A DNA stretch of 64,000 bases from DYJK01 sp040755055 (GTDB taxonomy: Bacteria > Bacteroidota > Ignavibacteria > Ignavibacteriales > Melioribacteraceae). The DNA lies in assembly GCA_040755055.1 (NCBI GenBank), contig JBFMBS010000015.1, positions 1-64,000 of the forward strand. The letters are read 5' to 3'. The position numbers and the translations under genes were made by a program. Positions within the stretch are counted from its first letter, which is position 1. Each line of letters begins with the position of its first letter. A model generated the notes under the pieces. It was not told the DNA's origin, searched no databases, and saw only the letters and a list, made by a program, of their open reading frames with translations. This document shows positions 53,566-61,635 of this stretch, in pieces.

Positions 53566-54246
53566 ATGCACACCCAAAAAATGTTGGTTCTGATTTCTTT
53601 ATTTTTAATTTCCTTTTCCAAAATTTACTCACAAACGGATTCAAGCAGTTACAAAAATGAATTTCAGTTTATGTTGGTTAATGGTTACTCGTTTTCGTAT
53701 GTCAATTTTATTTCGGATGAATCAGCTATCAGATACATGATTAACATAAATGTATCCGCTAGCGGAGAGGACGGGGATAACAAAACAACTTATACTCCTA
53801 ACAATAATCCTCCTCAAGAGCAATCATCCAATTCAGAAAGCAATTACCAGTCTTTAGGTTTTTATCCGTCTTACGTTGTTTATCCAATTCGCGAATCGAT
53901 ATTCAATATGTATGTTGGCGGTGGCCCTTATTTATTATTGCAAAGAAATTTTTCAAGCTATGAAAATGAAAACACATCAACTGGATACAAAACCAATTAT
54001 GAAAATCTTAATTATGAATTAAGCCTGGGAGTATCAGGTATTGTTGGTGTCGAGTGTTCAATAAGCCAGAGAATTTCGTTACTTGCCGAGTACGGAATTT
54101 GGGCACACTATGGTTGGAATAAAGATAAGTGGACTAATTCGTCAAGCGACGGAATAAACAGTAATAGTTCTGTTAACGAAACAACCGGCAATTCGTGGCG
54201 TGTTGGGCTTGCCGGGGTCAAACTCGGTATAACTTTCCGTTTCTAA
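53566..54246 (+). CDS. Putative outer membrane beta-barrel protein
   Basis: A 226-residue exported protein with a signal peptide at 1-22 (KIYSQ). The rest is a run of amphipathic strands (YVGGGPYLLLQRNF, YELSLGVSGIVGVECS, RVGLAGVKLGITFRF) ending in F, as in outer membrane barrels. A low-complexity Asn/Ser loop (residues 85-105) is probably external. It lies between ruvC and ruvA, with no evident link to them. Confidence 0.7.
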   Translation: MHTQKMLVLISLFLISFSKIYSQTDSSSYKNEFQFMLVNGYSFSYVNFISDESAIRYMININVSASGEDGDNKTTYTPNNNPPQEQSSNSESNYQSLGFYPSYVVYPIRESIFNMYVGGGPYLLLQRNFSSYENENTSTGYKTNYENLNYELSLGVSGIVGVECSISQRISLLAEYGIWAHYGWNKDKWTNSSSDGINSNSSVNETTGNSWRVGLAGVKLGITFRF

Positions 54247-54393
54247 AAAATTTTTTCAGCAGCTTTCTCTCATCTCTCTTTAAAAGTAAATAAGGGAGCA
54301 GTAAAGATTTTTTATAATTAGAAATTTCTTTTTGAGTATTTTGAGTATAGTGCTTAAGCAAAATTAAGCTCATAAAAAAAGTGAAAAAGATAT

Positions 54394-54465
54394 AGACCAC
54401 GGATGACGCGGATTAAACGGATCGTCACAGATAAAATCTGTGATAATCAGTGTTATCAGTGGTCT
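54394..54465. repeat. Inverted repeat with AGACCAC ends
   Basis: AGACCAC (54394) and GTGGTCT (to 54465) are exact inverted ends, with CACAGAT/ATCTGTG (54426-54442) pairing in the centre. The ACGCGGATTAA word links it to the repeats at 23351 and 31039. It fills the middle of the gap before ruvA. Confidence 0.65.
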
Positions 54466-54497
54466 ATTGAGTTAGTAACTCAATTCAGGAACAAGCA

Positions 54498-55085
54498 ATG
54501 ATCGGTTACCTAAAAGGAAAAATAATTTCGAAAAAACCAACCAAAATCATTTTAGATGTTAACGGTGTCGGCTACCTTGTAAATATATCAATCAGCACGT
54601 TCGAAAAAATAGGTGATAAAGAAGAAGTATCGCTCTACACTTACCTTGCAGTAAAAGATGATGCACTCGACTTGTACGGTTTCTATTCGATGGATGAAAA
54701 AGAAATGTTTGAACTTCTAATAAGTGTAAGTGGCATTGGTCCCAAAACCGCACAAAGCATTTTATCGGGCATACAAATAAGCGATTTGAAAGAAGCGCTA
54801 AAAACCGGGAACATTGCACGTATAATTTCCGTACCCGGCATCGGCAGAAAAACAGCCGAGCGTATGATGGTTGAACTACGCGACAAAGTTGAATCTCTTG
54901 CCGAAGTCGGCGAAGAATATAGAGCCGGCACTTCTGGAGTGCGGAGTGATGCGATCACAGCTTTGGTTAATCTTGGCTACAATCAAAAAATTGCCGAACG
55001 AATTGTTAGGGCTGTTTTGGATCGTAATCCTGATATTGCAATAGAAGATTTAATTAAGGAAGCTTTGGCCGGACTGAATAAATAG
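54498..55085 (+). CDS. ruvA: Holliday junction branch migration protein RuvA
   Basis: A 195-residue protein that binds four-way junctions as a tetramer. The OB fold covers 1-62 (MIGYLKGKIISKKP; YTYLAVKDDALDLYGF), two helix-hairpin-helix motifs follow (ISVSGIGPKTAQSIL and ISVPGIGRKTAERM), and the RuvB-contact domain III is at about 148-195. Its last 32 bases overlap the end of the convergent asparagine-synthase-like gene. Confidence 0.96.
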   Translation: MIGYLKGKIISKKPTKIILDVNGVGYLVNISISTFEKIGDKEEVSLYTYLAVKDDALDLYGFYSMDEKEMFELLISVSGIGPKTAQSILSGIQISDLKEALKTGNIARIISVPGIGRKTAERMMVELRDKVESLAEVGEEYRAGTSGVRSDAITALVNLGYNQKIAERIVRAVLDRNPDIAIEDLIKEALAGLNK

Positions 55086-56808
55086 ATTGACGGAATATTT
55101 CAAACGATAAAAACCAGTCAAGTTCTTGTGCCGCATTAACACTTCCAGATTTATAATCACTATAGATTTTTTGAATATTCTTGTAATTGTAAAATGAACA
55201 TTCTTTCACCGGTTTTGAGTGCACAATATCATTCACATATTCCTTGATATGCGATAGAAAAAATTGAGATTGATTTACTTGATGATTATGCCCGTTAAGT
55301 TTATTTGAAACTAGACTCCACAATCGTGCTTGAAAAGTATTAAGAAAGTACGGATGGGTAGTAGAACCCTTTACCAGTTCGTATTTAGATAGTTTACGAT
55401 TATTGTCATTAATAATTTTTTTGAATAAACGGCCATCCTTTCTTAATTCTAACAGAACGGCACTTAAGGATTGTAAAAGAGAAAATTGCGCAAAAGGCAT
55501 GAATGACGTCACAAAGGAATCAATTCTTGATTGCTCGTGTCCATAATAATTTGGTAAACGTGTTTTAACTGCAAAAATATCAAGCCAGTTCTCAATTCCA
55601 ATTGCAGTAATTGAAGGGATTTCCCCATAAATATTTTCTAATTGTTCTTTACAGCCATTCAACATTATTTGTTTAATTTCTTCGTTGAAAATATCTGCAC
55701 GGTGAATCGTTAGATGAGGTAATATTTCATTTAAATTTTTGTTGTGCAGAGACCCTTTCCCTTTTATAAGTAGCCGGTAGAAGAATTCTCTTCGCCAAAG
55801 TTCGCCAAATCCGCCGTCAATAATTATAGTGTTGTTATAACCTTCGAGCAGTTTATAATTGTTTAGTTGCAGAATGCCGGAGGCGGCGCCATTCACAATT
55901 GTTTCGTTGGTATAATCTGTTAACTCATCAATGCATTCTTGAACCGTGGGGAGCTGCCGGTTAATATTGTAATGATTGATTCCGAAATCCTTGACAATCC
56001 TATTGGCAACAATAAAATCGGGATGATCACTGCTTCCGAAGGTGTGAGTTTCCCATGTTTTATTAGAAAAGTTCTTCAGCATGTAAGATAGGATTACACG
56101 CGAATCTAATCCACCGGAAAGACTTAGAGCGGTTTTAAAATTATTTTTTAACGGTGCACCGATGAATTTTTCTAACTTTTCAGAGAAGGGTGTAATGTTG
56201 TGAGTTGAATTATCGGGCGTCAATGGAAAATTACCCTTTTCAGTTTTGCATTCAAGTGAAAGCAAATTTATTTTAGTTGTTGAACCGGCGACAACACGAG
56301 TAATATTATCGAGAACACTGTTAGTAGAAATTTGATTAAACAAAAGCCATCTGCTGCCGAACTCGCTGAAATTAATTTCGGTATCTACAGATTGTGACAG
56401 CCAATCAACCCGTGTCGAGAATATTATTTTACCGTCAAGGAACGAAAAATAAATATCTCTCAAGCCAAGCCGGTCAGTAGTAATTTCGAAATTTGTTTCG
56501 TTCCATTTGAGAATAAGATAGTGTCCCTCTAATCGATCAGAAAACCCGGGGTTAACTAATAAACCACCCCACGAAGAATCGTTCAAGATTTTCAGACCAT
56601 TATCCGAGTTAACGATTCCAAACCCGATTACAAGCCAGTCATTATTTAAGTTATCGGAATTTTTGTTATAGAAGATATTTTTTTCATTACCGCCGGTACA
56701 AACACATATCCTTTCATTCGAAAAAATTTTTAAAGCTTGTTTTCTAATTTCTTCGGGTAAACGATAAGTATATTTACCGGGATGTATTATTCCGTAGATC
56801 CAGCTCAT
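55054..56808 (-). CDS. Asparagine synthase-related protein lacking the glutaminase cysteine
   Basis: A 584-residue protein. The N-terminal half has the Ntn glutaminase-like fold, but the start is MSWIYGI, without the Cys2 nucleophile, so it should not hydrolyse glutamine. The synthetase half has the ATP pyrophosphatase P-loop SLSGGLDSRVIL near residue 235. Such proteins include asparagine synthetases and amide-forming enzymes such as beta-lactam synthetase and lasso peptide cyclases. No RiPP precursor or protease is nearby. The ATG at 56808 has no strong ribosome binding site; it is preceded by a repeat-containing gap. Confidence 0.8.
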   Translation of the reverse strand: MSWIYGIIHPGKYTYRLPEEIRKQALKIFSNERICVCTGGNEKNIFYNKNSDNLNNDWLVIGFGIVNSDNGLKILNDSSWGGLLVNPGFSDRLEGHYLILKWNETNFEITTDRLGLRDIYFSFLDGKIIFSTRVDWLSQSVDTEINFSEFGSRWLLFNQISTNSVLDNITRVVAGSTTKINLLSLECKTEKGNFPLTPDNSTHNITPFSEKLEKFIGAPLKNNFKTALSLSGGLDSRVILSYMLKNFSNKTWETHTFGSSDHPDFIVANRIVKDFGINHYNINRQLPTVQECIDELTDYTNETIVNGAASGILQLNNYKLLEGYNNTIIIDGGFGELWRREFFYRLLIKGKGSLHNKNLNEILPHLTIHRADIFNEEIKQIMLNGCKEQLENIYGEIPSITAIGIENWLDIFAVKTRLPNYYGHEQSRIDSFVTSFMPFAQFSLLQSLSAVLLELRKDGRLFKKIINDNNRKLSKYELVKGSTTHPYFLNTFQARLWSLVSNKLNGHNHQVNQSQFFLSHIKEYVNDIVHSKPVKECSFYNYKNIQKIYSDYKSGSVNAAQELDWFLSFEIFRQSIYSVRPKLP

Positions 56809-56891
56809 AAGTACTAATGTGAGTAATAGATGTTATTAATATGAAAAAAATAGCGGAGGTATGAAAGGCAAAAATATTTGTGTCTCTTCAC

Positions 56892-56925
56892 CTCTGCGGT
56901 ATCCGCCGCGGCGAACACCGCAGAG
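56892..56925. repeat. CTCTGCGGT hairpin
   Basis: CTCTGCGGT (56892-56900) pairs with ACCGCAGAG (56917-56925), with inner CCGCCGCGGCG also self-complementary. It lies after the BlaR1-like gene stop and before the asparagine-synthase-like gene. No T run follows on either strand. Confidence 0.6.
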
Positions 56926-56941
56926 ATATGGAAACATAGGG

Positions 56942-58960
56942 TTAATCGTTAATTATAATTTTGTGTTTGCCTTCTAATTTTTTACCGGTGATTTTTTCAT
57001 GCATCTCTAAATATTTCTTGTGAAGTTCATGCGATAATTTTTCGCCATTTACTTCCATCTTCTTTTCGGAAAGATAAAACTGATCAATATCATCACCATC
57101 TTTAACTATTCCGTCTTTAACTAATTCATCTTTGGCTTCGCGCATAAAATCACCAAACTTTCTCATTTCTTCGCCGAAGTTTTTCATATTATCCTTGAAT
57201 CCGTCCATATCCCATTTATGCTCTTTCATATTTTCCCGAAATTCTTCCATGTTGGCTTTAAATTCATCTTGCCATTCATCCCATTCTTCATCGTTAAAGA
57301 GGATTGGTGGAATAGGCGGAATATTGATTGGTGGAATATGAATAGGAGGTATATGTATTGGTGGTACCGGCGGAACATGAAATGATCTGTCTGCAAATTC
57401 ATCACCTAATTCTTCGTGGAGTTCGCGCATGGCTTCATGAAGTTCAGACATATCGGGTGCCGGTATATCGAAATCAAAATCAAAGTCGAAATCATTATCC
57501 CACGAGTGGGATTCTGCTCTGTAATCACGTAATTTATCTTTATAATCTTTTAACTTTTCCGAATAATCTTTGAGAAGCTCTTTATATTCTTTCCTTTTAT
57601 CGCGGTATTCTTTTAACAGAGAATCATACTCATCGACTCTATTTTGAACTTTATCTTCGTATTTATTCAATTCATTTTTCGGAATTTTGTCACCGTCAAC
57701 ATAAAGCTCTTCTAATTTTCCATCGTTTATTTTAGCTTTATATTTTTTTCTATTCTCGCCCTCGCCTTCATAAAACTTGAGAGTGCGTTTACCTTTTTTA
57801 AAACTTGTTGTATCCGCTAATGACGGAGAATTATTATCCAGGTTAGTGAACCCTTCATTAAGGTAAGTAAACGGGTTTGCCAATCCGACTTTTGTTACGT
57901 TTTTGTTCTTAGATGCATAGGATGAAGGCGAGTAAATTGCAACTACCGCTATTGCAGCAATAACAAGAGAAAAAGCGGCGAACTTTATTCCATACGAAAG
58001 TTTATTCTTATTACCGTTCATTCTTTTTATCCTCCTAAATAATTGATTTTCATTTCCAACTGCGGCAAGCGCAAACAAAGCACCGTTAGTTTTGAGCTGC
58101 TGAATATTGTAAAGTGCTTTTGAGTATGTTAACGAATCGTCGCATATATCTAGTGTAATATCATCGCAGCAGTCTTCGCGTTCTGAACGGATGACCGAAG
58201 AGATCCACCATGCTGCCGGGTGATAAAACAAAATTGTTTCTGCTAAAGTTTGTAATAAGTTGACAAGGAAATCGTAACGTTTGATATGAGCAAGTTCGTG
58301 GATGATTATTGATTCCACCTGGTTTTGCGGAAGTCCGCTTATCATTCCAATCGGTAACAATATTACCGGTTTCAAATAACCAATGGCAACCGGTACTTTG
58401 ACTTTTACGGACTCAAATATTTTAACGTGCGATTTTATTTTTAATCGTTTTGTAAATCGATCTACACTTTCAATCCATTTAGGTGAAAGCGGATGAATGT
58501 TTTTTGTACGAAGTCGTTCTATATATATTAATCCGCCGATGAATCGTAGCGAAAAGATCACTAAACCAAAGAACCAGGCAGTTACAATTAACGGAAGGTT
58601 GTCCGAAAACAGATTTTCAATTTTTTCGATTAAGCTTTGAGTCGAAGGAGAGCTTTCTAAATTGTTAATTGTGCTTACCGCAAAATTAGTTAATGGCTGT
58701 GTAAAATTATTTATAGACGGTGCTGCTAAATTACCGCCAGGTTGATATACTTTTGAAAAAGTTGCAATTGAAGCAAACAGCAATAGAGTTAATGCACCAA
58801 CAGAAAGATTATATCGGAATGCAGAACTTCTTTTGCCCGAAAGAAGGAGAGTAACGCCAAGCACTAAAGAAATAATTACTCCTTGCCAAATGGAGTGAAA
58901 TATTGTCCAGCCAATGGCTGTTATTATTTCTTGCGGAATTATTTGGTAAATAAAATCCAT
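56942..58960 (-). CDS. BlaR1/M56 family membrane metallopeptidase with long helical tail
   Basis: A 672-residue protein. The first half has four membrane helices and the M56 peptidase site HELAH (His221, Glu222, His225) followed by LFYHPAAWW and the CDD segment. Typical BlaR1 has a C-terminal beta-lactam sensor; here the periplasmic tail (about 365-672) has no SXXK motif. Instead it has a coiled coil (RVDEYDSLLKEYRDKRKEY), an Asp/Phe stretch (DFDFDFDFDI), a Pro/Ile-rich hinge (VPPIHIPPIHIPPINIPP) and a second long helix. It presumably senses another envelope signal and cleaves the BlaI-type repressor. It shares one base with the repressor gene. Confidence 0.88.
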   Translation of the reverse strand: MDFIYQIIPQEIITAIGWTIFHSIWQGVIISLVLGVTLLLSGKRSSAFRYNLSVGALTLLLFASIATFSKVYQPGGNLAAPSINNFTQPLTNFAVSTINNLESSPSTQSLIEKIENLFSDNLPLIVTAWFFGLVIFSLRFIGGLIYIERLRTKNIHPLSPKWIESVDRFTKRLKIKSHVKIFESVKVKVPVAIGYLKPVILLPIGMISGLPQNQVESIIIHELAHIKRYDFLVNLLQTLAETILFYHPAAWWISSVIRSEREDCCDDITLDICDDSLTYSKALYNIQQLKTNGALFALAAVGNENQLFRRIKRMNGNKNKLSYGIKFAAFSLVIAAIAVVAIYSPSSYASKNKNVTKVGLANPFTYLNEGFTNLDNNSPSLADTTSFKKGKRTLKFYEGEGENRKKYKAKINDGKLEELYVDGDKIPKNELNKYEDKVQNRVDEYDSLLKEYRDKRKEYKELLKDYSEKLKDYKDKLRDYRAESHSWDNDFDFDFDFDIPAPDMSELHEAMRELHEELGDEFADRSFHVPPVPPIHIPPIHIPPINIPPIPPILFNDEEWDEWQDEFKANMEEFRENMKEHKWDMDGFKDNMKNFGEEMRKFGDFMREAKDELVKDGIVKDGDDIDQFYLSEKKMEVNGEKLSHELHKKYLEMHEKITGKKLEGKHKIIIND

Positions 58961-59346
58961 TATTCACCCTTTTCAAGTTTGTTTAAATAATCACGGATTT
59001 TTTTCAGATCGTCTTTCGATGTATTTGAATTACCCAGCGCTTGCATAACAAGATTTGCAGCCGAGCCGCTGAAAGCAGTTTCCAATAGCTTATCAAGCAA
59101 AACTTTTTGAATATCGTTTTGATTTATCGCTGCGCTGTAGATATGACTTCTTTCGTCTTCGTTTCGTTGCACCAATCCTTTTTCGTTCATTATCTGCATG
59201 AACTTTAACGTGGTTGTGTAGCCGACTTCTTTTTTCTCATTCAGTATTTCATTAACAGTTTTAACTGTTGATGCGCCGTTCTGCCACAAGATTTGAAGTA
59301 TTTCTAATTCGGCATCCGTTGGTTTGGGTAACTGCTTCTTTGCCAT
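58960..59346 (-). CDS. BlaI/MecI/CopY family repressor
   Basis: A 128-residue winged-helix repressor (PTDAELEILQILWQNGASTVKTVNEILNE; GYTTTLKFMQIMNEKGLV). The C-terminal half dimerises and is the usual place of cleavage by the partner peptidase. A TGGAGA ribosome binding site precedes the ATG. Two identical-type palindromes lie just upstream (59384-59424), its likely operators. It forms a two-gene unit with the M56 protein. Confidence 0.93.
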   Translation of the reverse strand: MAKKQLPKPTDAELEILQILWQNGASTVKTVNEILNEKKEVGYTTTLKFMQIMNEKGLVQRNEDERSHIYSAAINQNDIQKVLLDKLLETAFSGSAANLVMQALGNSNTSKDDLKKIRDYLNKLEKGE

Positions 59347-59383
59347 AATTTCTCCATTTACTGAAAGTTGAGACGCTCTTGAT

Positions 59384-59424
59384 TACGAAAAGTTTCGTAG
59401 TTAATATATACGAAAAGCTTCGTA
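59384..59424 (-). promoter_or_regulatory. Duplicated operator of the BlaI-type repressor
   Basis: TACGAAAAGTTTCGTA (59384-59399) and TACGAAAAGCTTCGTA (59409-59424) differ at one base and sit 25 bases apart, 38 bases before the repressor start codon. They share the TAC...GTA ends of known BlaI/CopY sites. An AT-rich stretch (TATATA) between them could be the -10 region. Confidence 0.72.
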
Positions 59425-59463
59425 GAGTAAAGAGAAAAATTTGGAACCGGGGAAGTAGAACTT

Positions 59464-59485
59464 ACCCGCCATCAGTTTGGCGGGT
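59464..59485. other. ACCCGCC/GGCGGGT hairpin
   Basis: A 7-bp perfect stem with an 8-base loop between the BlaI-type operators and the 3' end of the HNH gene. It may act as a terminator for the defence operon read on the minus strand, but no T run follows. Confidence 0.4.
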
Positions 59486-59544
59486 GGAGAAGGTATAATT
59501 AAGAATTTAAGCTGGTTTTATGATATACTGAATTGGCAATGTCA

Positions 59545-60093
59545 TTAAAAAATACTTTCAAGGCAGAAACATGTTAGCTCACCTACTTTATCCCATTCTT
59601 TGCAAACCTCTGGATTTTTACAGTTAACGCATAGACTGTGAAGTTCAGTCGTTGAAACTTCCAGCGTTCCTTTAACAGTATGTAATTCGTATAACTCTTT
59701 TAAGTATTTACCGGCCACAAGTCGATGGAGTTTGTCTTTTTCTTTCAATCCCAGCCATTCAAAAATTCCTTTACCACTGCGAGAGTTATTACACGTTTGG
59801 CAAGAGAGCACTAAATTATCAGCTGAATCCGAACCGCCACGTGATTTTGGTATTAAATGATCTGTTTGAAGATTTTCAGTTGCATTACAAAAGACACAAA
59901 CTTTAGGAAGTTCTTGCTCACGCTGCCATTCTCTAATTGTGCCAGACATGGTGATTGAACCGCTTTTTAATTCTTTGAATTTGTTAGTGACAAAGCCGTA
60001 TTGTATCTGTCCCTGAAATGCTGAACGTGACATTAGTTTAGCATATTCATATAGTAGTTCTTCGCGGATAGATTTTACGTATTTGGGAGGCAT
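59545..60093 (-). CDS. HNH endonuclease, third gene of the Gabija-like operon
   Basis: A 182-residue nuclease. The HNH core has zinc cysteines Cys66, Cys69, Cys98 and Cys101, the catalytic DH (Asp78-His79) in QTDHLIPKSRGG, Asn93 and Asn102 (SCQTCNNSRSG). The C-terminal end holds a second cysteine cluster (Cys155, Cys158, Cys164, Cys175, Cys177). The first 60 residues are helical and may bind a partner or DNA. It overlaps the end of the helicase gene by 19 bases, so it is translated as part of that operon. Stand-alone HNH genes of this kind exist; its role here is inferred from position. Confidence 0.85.
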   Translation of the reverse strand: MPPKYVKSIREELLYEYAKLMSRSAFQGQIQYGFVTNKFKELKSGSITMSGTIREWQREQELPKVCVFCNATENLQTDHLIPKSRGGSDSADNLVLSCQTCNNSRSGKGIFEWLGLKEKDKLHRLVAGKYLKELYELHTVKGTLEVSTTELHSLCVNCKNPEVCKEWDKVGELTCFCLESIF

Positions 60094-61625
60094 AAAATAT
60101 CCAACGCTTTTAGTTTTTGTTTTAATTCTTCATCTATTTTTTCTAAACATGCAATACACAACATATCTCTTGCACGGCTAAAGGCTACATATCCAAGTCT
60201 ATAATCATCATCCATCTCAGAATTTGCTTTTTCGAAATCTAACCATTTTTTCAACTCATTTTGACTATAAGCAATTACTAAAACTGAAGTTGCTTCAAGC
60301 CCCTTAGAGCTATGAATCGAAGAGTAAAGTATGCCGGTATCAACTCGACTGGAATAAGATGGTGATAAAAGCTCTTGTAAAGGAATTTCAAATTGAATAG
60401 AGTTGTCTCTTAAATCATGTGAATAAGGAAAAGCACGTCTTAATACATCTTTTATACATTCAACTTGTTTTTTAGGCTGAGTCAATTTTTTCTCTTTTAA
60501 TTTTCTAATGACGTAAAAACAAAATGCCCGGAATCTTAGTTCTTCATGTATGCTGTTATCTAATAACACATTCTTTTTCTCGCAAATATATCCCTGAATA
60601 CATCGTGATATTTCCTGAAGATGGCTGGTGAGTTTATAGTTACCTTTTTCGAATTTTATAAAAGAATTAGATATCAATGTTTTATAAAGAATCTGTAATT
60701 TTTTAAGTCTTGAATCTGATTTTGGCCATTCGCTAGTAAGTATCAGATTCTTGAAAATTCTCTTTCCACTTTTATTAGTACTATGAATTTCTTCGAGTTT
60801 ATTTCTATCACAAATTTTGGAGTAAGTGCTAAGTATTTCTGCGTCATCAAAATTTTCTATGAAATATATTGGTATATCATTAGTTGGTTTTTCTGATTGT
60901 TTATATTGGTTATCCAATATAAAATTATTAATTAGCTTAATTATTTCACCACTTGAACGATAATTAACATTAAGAATATTTACAGGATACTTTTTCCTAA
61001 GTTGCTGTAATGGAGTATTATCAAACTTGTTGGTGGTAATTTGTTTATTAGTAATCTTTTTAGTTTTTCTTCTAAAGGCATAGATATACTGTAAAGGATC
61101 GCCGATTATAAAAATATTAGTCCTTTTTAATTTGTTTATTATCTTATTAGTATTGTTGCTAGTATCTTGATATTCATCAACAAATAAATATTGAATACGA
61201 TTACTTATTGATCTTGAAATTCCATCTTTTCTTATTATTTCATTTGCAAGAATAATAATTTTATCATAGGTAATAATACCAGTTTGAGAAAGTTTATTTT
61301 GAATTGCATTTCGTTCTTGACTATTGACCACATTAATATTATCGACATAAAATTTATCTAAAATTGTTAATCTTAATATATGTCCATAAGGTTCGATGAA
61401 AAATCTAATTAAAAAACTATGAATTGTACCTATGAATATATTTGGAGTGATTTTTATTTCTTTGAAAATCCTATTGCGTAATTCTTCTGTTGCTGCATTG
61501 GTATATGTTATTACTACACAAAATTTATGATTTTCTAAATCAGAGAGGCAGCTTAAAACTTGATCTTTAAGATCATGTGTTTTCCCAGTCCCGGGTCCAG
61601 CTATTGTAATTTTAAAATTTTCCAC
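60075..61625 (-). CDS. UvrD/Rep-type helicase, GajB-like
   Basis: A 516-residue superfamily 1 helicase. Motif I is AGPGTGKTHDL (residues 9-19), motif II is LFVDEYQDTSNN (Asp150, Glu151), motif III IFIIGDPLQYIYAFR, motif V SIHSSKGLEATSVLVIAYS and motif VI AFSRARDML. The size fits GajB of Gabija systems (about 500 residues), shorter than housekeeping UvrD. In Gabija, GajB responds to DNA termini and nucleotide levels and activates the GajA nuclease. It begins 10 bases after the GajA-like gene. Confidence 0.9.
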   Translation of the reverse strand: MENFKITIAGPGTGKTHDLKDQVLSCLSDLENHKFCVVITYTNAATEELRNRIFKEIKITPNIFIGTIHSFLIRFFIEPYGHILRLTILDKFYVDNINVVNSQERNAIQNKLSQTGIITYDKIIILANEIIRKDGISRSISNRIQYLFVDEYQDTSNNTNKIINKLKRTNIFIIGDPLQYIYAFRRKTKKITNKQITTNKFDNTPLQQLRKKYPVNILNVNYRSSGEIIKLINNFILDNQYKQSEKPTNDIPIYFIENFDDAEILSTYSKICDRNKLEEIHSTNKSGKRIFKNLILTSEWPKSDSRLKKLQILYKTLISNSFIKFEKGNYKLTSHLQEISRCIQGYICEKKNVLLDNSIHEELRFRAFCFYVIRKLKEKKLTQPKKQVECIKDVLRRAFPYSHDLRDNSIQFEIPLQELLSPSYSSRVDTGILYSSIHSSKGLEATSVLVIAYSQNELKKWLDFEKANSEMDDDYRLGYVAFSRARDMLCIACLEKIDEELKQKLKALDILCLPNT

Positions 61626-61635
61626 TTTTTATAAA

